Assembly: GCF_003206645.1 (NCBI RefSeq)
Contig: NZ_PZJP01000005.1
Coordinates: 556,904-620,903 of the forward strand
Length of the DNA: 64,000 nucleotides
Source of the DNA: Salinicola aestuarinus
GTDB taxonomy: Bacteria; Pseudomonadota; Gammaproteobacteria; Pseudomonadales; Halomonadaceae
Direction of reading: 5' to 3'
A model generated the notes under the pieces. The model was given only the letters and a program-made list of their open reading frames with translations. It searched no databases and was not told the origin of the DNA. The translations under genes and the position numbers were made by a program. Of the stretch, positions 53,793 to 64,000 are shown one piece after another (positions within the stretch are counted from its first letter, which is position 1; the number at the start of each line of letters is the position of its first letter).

Positions 53793-54410
53793 TCACGCGT
53801 CGAGCCGGGTCAACTCGCCGCGCAGACGCTGTTCGAGCGCTTCCATCGAGACGCTATCGTCGTCCGGCCAGCCGAGGCTGAGCAACACGCCGTCACTCGA
53901 GTAGCTGACGCCGTCGACCGGGATTTCCCGCTCGGCAAGCCAGTGACGGGTTTCCGCCTCCTGACCGAACCCGACGCGAATGCGACATTCGCGTCGCTCG
54001 GTATGGGTGGCGAGGGGCAGGGTATCCAGCGCCTGGACGACGGCCTGTGTGTAGGCGCGCACCAGGCCACCGGTGCCCAGCTTGGTACCGCCGAAGTAGC
54101 GTGTGACCACGACCCCGATACGACCGATGCCGCTGCCATCGAGGGCCTGAAACATGGGCCGGCCGGCAGTGCCGCCGGGTTCCCCATCGTCGGAAAAACC
54201 GATGGCGACCTGCTCCCCCGGTGCACCGGCGATGAAGGCGCTGCAGTGGTGGCTGGCGTCGGGATAGTGCCCGCGAGCCCGTGTCAGTAGCTGCTCGAAC
54301 GCCTGCGGCGTCGCCACCTGGCCAATCCAGGTGATAAAGCGGCTCTTCTCGATTTCCAGGGTATGAACGTGCAGCTCGTCCGGGGCGAGTGCCGGTGTGG
54401 GGTAGCGCAT
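53793..54410 (-). CDS. yigZ: IMPACT/YigZ family protein
   Basis: 205 residues. N-terminal IMPACT domain: EIEKSRFITWIG, HHCSAFIAG, FSDDGEPGGTAGRPM and VTRYFGGTKLGTGGLVRAY; a C-terminal ferredoxin-like DUF1949 domain follows. E. coli YigZ is implicated in translation-linked regulation, but its reaction is unknown. Start overlaps the stop of the S24 gene in TGATG, so the two are translationally coupled. Confidence 0.92.
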   Translation of the reverse strand: MRYPTPALAPDELHVHTLEIEKSRFITWIGQVATPQAFEQLLTRARGHYPDASHHCSAFIAGAPGEQVAIGFSDDGEPGGTAGRPMFQALDGSGIGRIGVVVTRYFGGTKLGTGGLVRAYTQAVVQALDTLPLATHTERRECRIRVGFGQEAETRHWLAEREIPVDGVSYSSDGVLLSLGWPDDDSVSMEALEQRLRGELTRLDA

Positions 54411-54883
54411 CAGGCGGCTTGCGAGGGTTGACGCATGACACCCATGACCAGCCCCAGCACCTGAACGTCCTCGTTTTTGAGAAAGATCGGCGGCATGGTG
54501 TCGTTGGCCGGCTGCAGACGTACGCCGTTCTTTTCGATGAACAGCTTTTTCAGCGTGACCTCCTGATTGTTGATCAGGATAACGGCGGTCTCGCCGTTTT
54601 CGGCGGATTCGTAGCGTTCGATGATGATGATATCGCCGTCGAAGATATGACTGTCGATCATCGAATCGCCGCGGACCCGCAGCGCGTAAGTGTTGCGCCG
54701 GACGAGTCGTGCGGGAACCTGCACCGTGGCATCGTCGAGACAGGCTTCCATCGGCAGTCCTGCGGCGACCTGGCCGAGCAGCGGAATCTCCACCAGGTCG
54801 GTCGCATCGATGGTCTCCCAGTCCCCCGCCATGAGCGGCAGATTGGGGTGGCGTTGCAGGTAGCTCGGTGCACGGTTATTCAT
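54410..54883 (-). CDS. LexA-type S24 self-cleaving protease without DNA-binding domain
   Basis: 157 residues. The LexA C-terminal domain is whole: Ala41-Gly42 cleavage site in LLGQVAAGLP, catalytic Ser74 in RGDSMID, Lys112 in VTLKKL, spaced as in LexA. The N-terminal wHTH (about 70 residues in LexA) is absent; only a 30-residue polar segment (MNNRAPSYLQRHPNLPL) precedes the site. RBS GGGAG 7 bases before 54883 supports this start; in-frame Met codons at 54910 and 54913 add ten residues at most. UmuD is similar in size but has Cys-Gly and is next to umuC, which is not here. No LexA box upstream. Coupled to yigZ, divergent from smc. Confidence 0.85.
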   Translation of the reverse strand: MNNRAPSYLQRHPNLPLMAGDWETIDATDLVEIPLLGQVAAGLPMEACLDDATVQVPARLVRRNTYALRVRGDSMIDSHIFDGDIIIIERYESAENGETAVILINNQEVTLKKLFIEKNGVRLQPANDTMPPIFLKNEDVQVLGLVMGVMRQPSQAA

Positions 54884-55058
54884 CGTTTTCTCCCGACAGG
54901 TGATGCTCATCATAGCAAGCTAGGCGAGACGGACAAGCCATCCCCAGGCCCCGAGCGACGCGGTGGCTGGCTATCGCGAGGTATGTGCCGTAGGCTTGCC
55001 GGCGGTCGGGCCCAGGCCCCCGGGATCGCAATCTTGAACCAGGAGACAGAGCGGCGGT

Positions 55059-58000
55059 ATGCGCCTCAAATCGATCAAACTGGCCGGCTTCAAATCCTTC
55101 GTCGACCCGGTGACGGTCCCCTTCGACGGCAACATGACCGCCATCGTCGGGCCCAATGGCTGTGGCAAGTCCAACGTCATCGATGCCGTGCGCTGGGTGA
55201 TGGGCGAGTCCTCCGCCAAGACCCTACGCGGCGAGTCGATGGCGGACGTCATCTTCAACGGCTCGACCGGGCGCTCGCCGGTGGGGCAGGCCGCCATCGA
55301 GCTGCTGTTCGACAACCGCGACGGCAGTCTCGGCGGCGCCTATGCCAGTTATGCCGAGATCGCGGTCAAGCGTCAGGTCACGCGGGAGGGGCAGTCCACC
55401 TACTACCTCAACGGCCAGAAATGCCGGCGTCGCGATATCGCCGACATCTTCCTCGGTACCGGCCTGGGGCCGCGCTCCTACGCCATCATCGGGCAGGGGA
55501 TGATCTCGCGGCTGGTCGAGGCGCGTCCCGAAGAGCTTCGCAGCACGATCGAGGAAGCGGCCGGCATCTCCAAATACAAGGAGCGGCGGCGCGAGACCGA
55601 GAATCGCCTGCGGCGAACTCAGGAGAATCTGGAACGCCTCGACGATATTCGCGAGGAGCTCGACAAGCAGCTCGAACGGCTCAAGCGCCAGGCGGAAGCC
55701 GCCCGTCGATACCAGCGATTCCAGGATGAGGCGCACCGCCTCCGCGGCGAACTCGCGGTCCTGCGTGAACGCGCCCTGCGCGGTCAGCTCGCCGAGGAAA
55801 CGGCGCGGGCTGGCGAGCTCGAGACCCTGATAGAGAAAGAGACGTTGGGGCTTCGCGCCTGCGAGACGCAACTGGTGGAAGGGCGCGAGACGCACGATCA
55901 AATCGCCCAGGAACTCGAGCGACATCAGGCGAGTTTCTACGAAACGGGGGCCGCCATCGCCCGGCTCGAGCAGTCTCTTGAACACGCGCGCCAGCGCGAC
56001 GATCAACTCGCCACCGATCTCGAGGCCGCGTACCGCGAGCGGGAATCGCTGGCCGAGCTCGTCGCCGAGGACGAGCGCCGCCGCGGTGAGATCGCCTCGC
56101 GCCTTGAGGCACTGGCGCCGGATTCCGAGGCTGTCGAGGAGCGACTGGAGGCACTGGAGAGTCGACTGGCGGAAGCGGAAGCTCAGATGAACCAGCGCCA
56201 GCAGGCCTGGGAAGAGGCCAGCGGCAAGGAGAGAGACAGTCGCTACGCCGCGGAGCGCGAGCAGGCGACCATCCAGCGGCTCGAACGCCTCGTCACCGAC
56301 CTCGATGGTGAGATCGAGCGTCGCCGCCGCCAGCGCGCCGAGCTACCGGACGTCAGCGAGCTCAAGCGAGAGCGCGACGCACTCGTCGAGAGTCAAGCGG
56401 CGGTGGCGGTGCGCGAACGGACCTTCGACGAGCAGCGCCAGCGCCACACCGACGCGCGTGACCAGGCCCGGCAAACGGTCGAGACGCAGCGGCGTGACCG
56501 TGAAGACGTGAGCGCCGAGCGTCACCGGTTGCAGGGCGAGATCGCCTCCCTCGACGCGCTGATCGATGCCGCCCTGACCGACAGTGACGCCGGGGTGGCC
56601 GACTATCTCGCCGATCATGCCCTTGCCCGGGCACCGCGGCTGGCGGAGCGCCTCGATGTCGAGGCGGGCTGGGAGCGAACCGTTTCCTGGGTGCTGGGGC
56701 CCTGGCTGCACGCTCGCCTCGGCGAGATCGATCAGGCGCGGGCACCGCTCGAGGGCTTGATCAGTGGCGAGCTGCCGGTGGTCGACACGGCCGATGTCGC
56801 GCCAGATCGTCAGGCTTCGACGCCGTCGCTACCGCAACAGACACCTCAGAGCGGCACCCTCGCCGACAAGGTGGCTGGGGCCGGCCCGCTTGCGCCGCTG
56901 CTGGACAGCATCCACTGCGCCGAGGCACTCGATGATGCCTGGCGTTGGCGCGAGCGTCTGGCGCCCGGGGAGAGCGTGATCACCGCGGAGGGGCTCTGGC
57001 TCGGCCGGGGCTGGGCGCGTCGCCTGGGCCGCGACGATGCCGCCGGCGACAGTGTCGTCCTTCAACGGCAACGGCGGGCAACACGGCTGGCGCGTCTGGA
57101 GACCCTCGACGCCCGCATCGAAACGATCGATGCCGCACTGGCCGAAGCCCAGGCGACGCTTGCGTCGAGTGAAGCGGCGCTGGAAGCCTCGAGAGAGGAG
57201 GAAGCGGTACTGGCTCGCGAGCGCCAGCAGGCGGCAACGCGTCTGGCGACGCTGGATGGCCGGCTCGAGAACGCCGAGGCGCGGGCGCAGGAGATCGACG
57301 AAGAGCTCGCCGAGCGTCGCGAAAGATGCGAGAGCACCCGGCTCGAGTGGGAAGAGGCGCGGGAGCGCTGGCAGCAGGCGCTGACGATTGTCGAGGCCGC
57401 CGCTATCGAGCGGGGTGGGGTCGACGATGCCCGCCGCGAGACGCAGGAAACGCTGGATACGCTGCGTCGGGAGCAGCAGAAGGTGCGCGCGCAGCATCAG
57501 GCCCAGGGGCTCGAGTGTCAGCGTCTCGAGACGCAGCGCAGCGAGTTGGCCCAGCAGTTGGCACGTAGCCGGGTTCAGTTGGCCACCCTCGATGAGCGCT
57601 GCGAGAGCCTACAGGCCCAGCGCGAGGCACTCAACGAGCCGGACGACGAGCAGCGTGAGCGACTCGCCTCGCTGCTCGACCAGCGCAGTCGCGAGGAGCA
57701 GACGCTCGAGGCGTGTCGCGACCGCGCCAATCAGGTGGGCGAGAGTCTGCGCCAGGCGGAGACCGATCGCCAGACACATGAGCGCACGCTGAACGAGCGA
57801 CGCGAGCGGCTGCAGGAAGTGCGGATGCAGGTTCAGGCACTGACGCTCAAGGCCGAGGCGCAGGCCGCCCAGCTGGAGGAGGCGCGGCACGACCGTGACG
57901 CGCTGCTCGACGCGCTCGACCCCGCGGCCACCGAGTCCGCCTGGCAGGCACGCCTCGACGAGACGCTCGAGCGCATCCGGCGGCTCGGTGCCATCAACCT

Positions 58001-58601
58001 TGCAGCGATCGAGGAGTACGACCAGCAGGCGGAGCGCCGCGACTACCTGGAAGCCCAGCACGCCGAACTCAGCGAGGCGATCGAGACGTTGGAGCGGGCG
58101 ATCAAGCGTATCGATCAAGAGACACGCAGTCGCTTCAAGCAGACATTCGAGCAAGTCAACGACGGACTGGCGGCGCTTTTTCCAAGAGTCTTCGGTGGCG
58201 GGGCCGCGTGGTTGACCCTCACCGGCGAGGATTTGCTGGAGACCGGCGTGGCGATCATGGCGCGCCCGCCCGGCAAGAAAAACAGCACCATTCATCTGCT
58301 GTCCGGCGGCGAGAAGGCGCTCACCGCGCTGTCGCTGGTCTTCGCCATCTTTCAGCTCAATCCGGCGCCGTTTTGCATGCTCGATGAAGTCGATGCGCCG
58401 CTGGATGATGCCAATGTCGGACGCTACGCCAGGCTGGTCAAAGAGATGTCGGAAAGCGTGCAGTTCATATTCATCACCCATAACAAGATTGCCATGGAAG
58501 CCGCAGAGCGATTAATGGGTGTGACAATGCAGGAGCCGGGTGTCTCCCGGCTGGTCTCGGTGGGCGTGGACGAGGCAGCGTCGCTGGCGGAGTCCGCTTG
58601 A
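55059..58601 (+). CDS. smc: SMC, chromosome-segregation condensin ATPase
   Basis: 1180 residues. N-terminal Walker A GPNGCGKSN, long coiled coil (about 170-505), hinge (about 510-665), second coiled coil, and a C-terminal head with signature LSGGEKALTAL (about 1080) and Walker B FCMLDEVDAPLD (about 1104). It forms the bacterial condensin with ScpAB. Order smc-zipA-ligA is as in Pseudomonas; no mukBEF is in this window. Confidence 0.97.
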   Translation: MRLKSIKLAGFKSFVDPVTVPFDGNMTAIVGPNGCGKSNVIDAVRWVMGESSAKTLRGESMADVIFNGSTGRSPVGQAAIELLFDNRDGSLGGAYASYAEIAVKRQVTREGQSTYYLNGQKCRRRDIADIFLGTGLGPRSYAIIGQGMISRLVEARPEELRSTIEEAAGISKYKERRRETENRLRRTQENLERLDDIREELDKQLERLKRQAEAARRYQRFQDEAHRLRGELAVLRERALRGQLAEETARAGELETLIEKETLGLRACETQLVEGRETHDQIAQELERHQASFYETGAAIARLEQSLEHARQRDDQLATDLEAAYRERESLAELVAEDERRRGEIASRLEALAPDSEAVEERLEALESRLAEAEAQMNQRQQAWEEASGKERDSRYAAEREQATIQRLERLVTDLDGEIERRRRQRAELPDVSELKRERDALVESQAAVAVRERTFDEQRQRHTDARDQARQTVETQRRDREDVSAERHRLQGEIASLDALIDAALTDSDAGVADYLADHALARAPRLAERLDVEAGWERTVSWVLGPWLHARLGEIDQARAPLEGLISGELPVVDTADVAPDRQASTPSLPQQTPQSGTLADKVAGAGPLAPLLDSIHCAEALDDAWRWRERLAPGESVITAEGLWLGRGWARRLGRDDAAGDSVVLQRQRRATRLARLETLDARIETIDAALAEAQATLASSEAALEASREEEAVLARERQQAATRLATLDGRLENAEARAQEIDEELAERRERCESTRLEWEEARERWQQALTIVEAAAIERGGVDDARRETQETLDTLRREQQKVRAQHQAQGLECQRLETQRSELAQQLARSRVQLATLDERCESLQAQREALNEPDDEQRERLASLLDQRSREEQTLEACRDRANQVGESLRQAETDRQTHERTLNERRERLQEVRMQVQALTLKAEAQAAQLEEARHDRDALLDALDPAATESAWQARLDETLERIRRLGAINLAAIEEYDQQAERRDYLEAQHAELSEAIETLERAIKRIDQETRSRFKQTFEQVNDGLAALFPRVFGGGAAWLTLTGEDLLETGVAIMARPPGKKNSTIHLLSGGEKALTALSLVFAIFQLNPAPFCMLDEVDAPLDDANVGRYARLVKEMSESVQFIFITHNKIAMEAAERLMGVTMQEPGVSRLVSVGVDEAASLAESA

Positions 58602-58856
58602 GATGGACGAAACCCCTAGCGAAAAGTCGACTGGCGCTCGACGGGGCATTGGGGAAAATAGCCAAACCGTCCGACGGCGTAATAGACTAGTCTCCAAACG
58701 GGATAATTGAAGGGCGATGGCAGGTGAGCAAAACAGTCCTTGACAACGAAAAAAAATAGCTCACTTCGGACAAATCACGCTATGCTTAGGCCCGCATGCC
58801 CCGGCATGTAAACCTTCCCTTCGGCATAGCGGCATCGCGAACAGGCAAGACGACCC

Positions 58857-60092
58857 ATGGAACTAAGAGAGTGGCTCATCATCCTGGGGCTGGTTTTGGT
58901 AGCGACCATCGTGATCGATGGCTTTCGTCGCCTACAGCGCCAACGTCGCGTACCGCGACTCGACCGCGCGACCACTGACGCCGCTGAGGCCGAGGGGGAC
59001 GCCGTCGACTCCGACGCGCAGGATACGGAAGAGCAGGCCCGCGAGGCCGAAATGAATTGGGAACTTCCCAATGGCGGCGCTCGTGTCGTGCGCGCGGCGA
59101 CGTTCGAGCGTAGCCAGGACGCCATGGAGCCGGTCCGGCCGACCGAGCCGAAACGCCAGGAGCGGATCCCGGAAGCGTCTCTTCAGAGCAGCATTCTCGA
59201 TCGCCGCTCTCGCTCGTCGTTTGCCAACATGCAGGCGAACGTCAAAAGCGCGATGCGCGCCGGGGCCAAGCGCATGAGCGAGTCCGCACAGCGCCTCGGC
59301 CAGAAGCGTGACGATATCGAGCATGACGACGAGGCGATTCACGAAGAACCGCGGCTCGCCGGCTTCGAGGCCGACGTCGAGCCCGACACCCGGGCGGCGG
59401 ACGCCGAGCGGCTGCGGATCGAGACGCTGACACCGGTGGATCTCGATCCCGACCAGATCGGCGACGAGCAGCCAGCCCGGTCCGCGGCCGATACGCGGGG
59501 CGACACGGGCGTCCGGTCCGAGTCCCTCGAGGCGCCTGCCGCCGATGACGCGCCCGCCCGTCGCGATGACGTGGTCACGCCTCATCCGGTGGTCGAGCGC
59601 GCCAAGCGCCACCATGTCAACGCGGCACGAGCGCGCGAAACGCTGGCGGATGCAGAAGAGATCATCGTCATCAGCGTGCTGGCGCGCAGCGAGGAAGGTT
59701 TCGACGGCACTACGCTGCTCAAACTGATGCTCGCATGCGGTCTGCGATTCAGCGAAATGGGGATTTTCCACCGTTTCGAGACCGAAGAGAGCGATAGCCA
59801 GCTCCAGTTCTCGATGGTCAACGTGCTCAAGCCCGGCGTCTTCGACCTGGACAAGATGGACGAGATCGTCACCCCCGGGGTGAGCTTCTTGATGCCTCTG
59901 CCCGGTGCCAATGACACCTCGGTGGCCTTCGAGGCGATGCTCGAGACTGCGATGGTGCTGGTGCGCCATCTGGGCGGTGAGCTCAAGGACGAGAATCACA
60001 GCGTGATGACCGCCCAGACGATCGAGTTCGCCCGTCAGCGCGTTCAGGATTTCGAACGTCGTCATCGGCTGCATCGCTACCAAGCCAACTGA
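58857..60092 (+). CDS. zipA: ZipA, FtsZ-anchoring cell-division protein
   Basis: 411 residues. Outside-in N-terminal membrane helix (MELREWLIILGLVLVATIVI), an unusually long acidic and Arg-rich linker (about 30-255) and the C-terminal FtsZ-binding fold (VISVLARSEEGFDGTTLLKLML to QRVQDF). Start follows a 255-base gap after smc that contains TTGACA (58740-58745) and a TATGCT element 35 bases on; the promoter is uncertain. Confidence 0.93.
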   Translation: MELREWLIILGLVLVATIVIDGFRRLQRQRRVPRLDRATTDAAEAEGDAVDSDAQDTEEQAREAEMNWELPNGGARVVRAATFERSQDAMEPVRPTEPKRQERIPEASLQSSILDRRSRSSFANMQANVKSAMRAGAKRMSESAQRLGQKRDDIEHDDEAIHEEPRLAGFEADVEPDTRAADAERLRIETLTPVDLDPDQIGDEQPARSAADTRGDTGVRSESLEAPAADDAPARRDDVVTPHPVVERAKRHHVNAARARETLADAEEIIVISVLARSEEGFDGTTLLKLMLACGLRFSEMGIFHRFETEESDSQLQFSMVNVLKPGVFDLDKMDEIVTPGVSFLMPLPGANDTSVAFEAMLETAMVLVRHLGGELKDENHSVMTAQTIEFARQRVQDFERRHRLHRYQAN

Positions 60093-60123
60093 TTGCGCCC
60101 GCCAGGCGGGTGAATCGGAAACG

Positions 60124-60151
60124 ACGGGGCCTTCGGGCCCCGTTGTCGTTT
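60124..60151 (+). terminator. Hairpin terminator after zipA
   Basis: 8-bp stem ACGGGGCC / GGCCCCGT (60124-60131, 60136-60143) closed by a TTCG tetraloop, followed by TGTCGTTT. Confidence 0.75.
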
Positions 60152-60210
60152 GTGCTGGGGGCGCCGCCGGGTCCGGGCCTCGCCCTTGGCAGCGTCGGTC
60201 CCACCGATGA

Positions 60211-62349
<2,139 letters not shown>

Positions 62350-62350
62350 C

Positions 62351-62620
62351 ATGAGCCGCTTCATCGACGTACCGCACGCCATGCTGCCCGCCGACACGCT
62401 GGACGCGCTGCTCGAGGTCTTCGTCACCCGGCAGGGCTATGACACCACGGACGTCGTCACCGACATGCACGACTGGGTGCGTGAGCTCCGACGCCAGCTC
62501 GAGCGGGGCGAGCTGCTGATCGTCCACGATCTGCAGACAGAACTCACCGAAGTGATGACACTCACCCAGTGGAAGAGCTTCGGGCGTCAGATTGGCGACG
62601 ACGAGGAGGAGGGCGACTGA
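62351..62620 (+). CDS. yheU: YheU/UPF0270 family protein
   Basis: 89 residues. The start FIDVPHAMLPADTLDALLEVFVTRQGYD and LERGELLIVHDLQTELTEVM match the UPF0270 pattern ([20 protein letters not shown] in E. coli YheU). Function unknown. C-terminus is acidic (GDDEEEGD). Directly follows ligA, so probably co-transcribed. Confidence 0.85.
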   Translation: MSRFIDVPHAMLPADTLDALLEVFVTRQGYDTTDVVTDMHDWVRELRRQLERGELLIVHDLQTELTEVMTLTQWKSFGRQIGDDEEEGD

Positions 62621-62672
62621 TGCCCTCAGTCACGGCGGCCAGGCGGGCAGTCGATGCCAGACTTCAACGACA

Positions 62673-62704
62673 AACGGCGCCCCGTTCCTGAACGGGGCGC
62701 CGTT
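62673..62704. terminator. Hairpin between yheU and the 2HCT transporter
   Basis: Perfect inverted repeat 62673-62687 / 62690-62704 (about 14 usable pairs, 4-base loop). Serves two convergent genes; no long U-run. Confidence 0.7.
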
Positions 62705-62740
62705 GTTGGCAGCAGCGGTCTTGCCGGCCGAGTCGAGCCG

Positions 62741-64000
62741 TCAGGCGAAGAAGATCGGCACCAGAATGCTCGAGATCAGCAGGATCAGCGCGCCGCCGAG
62801 CCGCGAGGAGATCTGGGCGAACGGCATCAGCTGCATGCGTTTCGCCGCCGATAGCACCGCGACGTCGCCGGTGCCGCCCATGTTCGCCATGCACAGCCCC
62901 GCCGTGATCGCGGATTCGATCGGGTAGAAGCCGACCAGCTTGCCGACCAGACCGGCACCGAAAGCCGCACCGGCGACCACGGCGAAGACGATCATGACGT
63001 AGGTGATCGAGATCGCATCGATGACCTGCCCCAGGTCCGTGTAGGCGATGCCGATGCCGAAGAGCAGCGCGAAGGTCCAGTTCTTGGCCACGAACTGGAA
63101 CCACTGAGCGGCGGACTCGTTGATCGACTCCGGGACCACGTTGGCGATCTTGAGCGCGGCGACCAGAACGATCATCAACGCATAGGGATGCAGCGGGATG
63201 ACGCTGCCCAGGATCTCGCCGCCGACGAAGAAGGTGAGCGCCGCGATCACGCCAATCCCCAGCTTGGAAAGATCGGGTTTGGTCTCCCGCTCTTCGATCT
63301 CGACGCCGGGCATCATCTGGCCATTGCCGGTCAGGCTCGGCACCCGATTGGCCAGACCGTTGAGCAACCCGGCGATGATGATCGCAAAGACGTTACCCAG
63401 CGCCAGCGCCGGTACCAGGATCGAGATGTAGTAGCTCGCCGGCTGGCCGAGGAGCTGCTCGTAGATCTGGCTCATCGGCACCGCACCGGCGCCCATGCCG
63501 CCGCCCATGATCGGCAGCGTAATGACGACGACCGCGTCCTGGGGCGAGAAACCCATGACGTAGCCCACGGCGACGGCAAACAGCGCTGCGAACAGCACCG
63601 CGCAGGTCAGCGGCAGGGCATAGCGTGAGCCGACCTTGACCAGCACCTTGGAATCCATGCCCAGAATGCTGCCGGTGATCAGCGCCGCGATGTAGAAATT
63701 CAGAAAGCCGCCGCCTTTCATGAACTGGGTCACGTTGTCCACGACACTCGTCGGCAGCCACTGCAGATAGACCAGCGCCGCGGAGCCGAAGATGGAGAGG
63801 ATCGCCCCGCCGCCCAGGTAGGTCTTGACGATCGGCAGCCGATCGCCGATGAAGCCGAACAGCTCGCCTAACAGCATCATCACCAGCAGGGCGCCGATCA
63901 TGCCGGTCGGTAGCGTTTCCGTGATCATCGACAGGATGAGGACAGCGGAGGCGATCGCAAACAGGGGGAAAGGGATACCGAAAATCGGCGTCGCCAGCCA
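62741..64000 (-). CDS. 2-hydroxycarboxylate transporter (CitS/MaeN type), 5' end beyond the window
   Basis: At least 419 residues; the frame stays open to the right edge, where FGIPFPLFAIASAVLI is already membrane-like, so the true start lies beyond. Family marks are the two reentrant-loop motifs GGGMGAGAVPMSQIY and GGTGDVAVLSAAKRM, with about 11 helices. 2HCT proteins move citrate, malate or lactate with Na+ or H+ across the inner membrane. Substrate not decided. An organic-acid transporter, like tctCBA 13 kb away. Confidence 0.9.
   Translation of the reverse strand, partial: WLATPIFGIPFPLFAIASAVLILSMITETLPTGMIGALLVMMLLGELFGFIGDRLPIVKTYLGGGAILSIFGSAALVYLQWLPTSVVDNVTQFMKGGGFLNFYIAALITGSILGMDSKVLVKVGSRYALPLTCAVLFAALFAVAVGYVMGFSPQDAVVVITLPIMGGGMGAGAVPMSQIYEQLLGQPASYYISILVPALALGNVFAIIIAGLLNGLANRVPSLTGNGQMMPGVEIEERETKPDLSKLGIGVIAALTFFVGGEILGSVIPLHPYALMIVLVAALKIANVVPESINESAAQWFQFVAKNWTFALLFGIGIAYTDLGQVIDAISITYVMIVFAVVAGAAFGAGLVGKLVGFYPIESAITAGLCMANMGGTGDVAVLSAAKRMQLMPFAQISSRLGGALILLISSILVPIFFA

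Overview
The window is ordinary-looking chromosomal DNA of a GC-rich gammaproteobacterium. Gene content and order (hslVU-SPOR-argS-priA-rpmE, maeB, ponA/pilMNOPQ-aroK-aroB-gltB-gltD, mutS-pncC-recA-recX, alaS-lysC-csrA-tRNA-Ser-tRNA-Arg, smc-zipA-ligA) match the Pseudomonas/Oceanospirillales arrangement. The closest fit is a member of the Halomonadaceae (Halomonas/Salinicola/Chromohalobacter type); that is inference from synteny and codon style, not a database result. I see no insertion sequence, prophage, CRISPR array or rRNA operon.

Layout: 1-6.5 kb (minus strand) carries the HslUV protease, a SPOR-domain cell-division-type protein, argS and priA. 6.7-8.5 kb has rpmE and a short malic enzyme. 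8.6-12 kb (minus) has a DUF481 outer-membrane protein and PBP1A, divergent from the type IV pilus operon pilMNOPQ (12.2-17.3 kb), whose ATGA-coupled genes run on into aroK and aroB. A 695-bp gene-free gap precedes gltBD (19.7-25.7 kb). 25.7-30 kb is accessory: a small unknown protein, a FAD oxidoreductase, an NCS2 nucleobase permease with a foldable leader, and a ChaC glutathione-degrading enzyme. pyrG and eno follow, then fdxA, a DUF1203 protein and mutS. A small ribbon-helix-helix-like gene, pncC, LexA-controlled recA, recX, alaS, lysC, csrA and three tRNAs occupy 37.3-45.4 kb.

45.7-53.8 kb is the least conserved part: dusC, a tripartite tricarboxylate transporter (tctCBA), and a tight operon of gamma-glutamyltransferase plus two half-size ChrA transporters facing a GntR/FCD regulator across an intergenic region with a dyad and 16-bp tandem repeats. 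53.8-62.6 kb has yigZ, a LexA-type S24 protease lacking any DNA-binding domain, smc, zipA, ligA and yheU. A 2-hydroxycarboxylate transporter gene runs off the right edge.

Two themes stand out. First, several gene-free stretches carry short tandem repeats (5-22 bp units, 2-5 copies), each with a different sequence; one contains the stop codon of the preceding gene. Second, SOS elements (recA with a perfect LexA box, recX, a truncated LexA-like autoprotease) share the window with replication and repair genes (priA, mutS, ligA, smc). The best candidates for something undescribed are the DNA-binding-domain-less LexA-like protein, the ggt-chrA-chrA/GntR module and the structured leader of the NCS2 permease.
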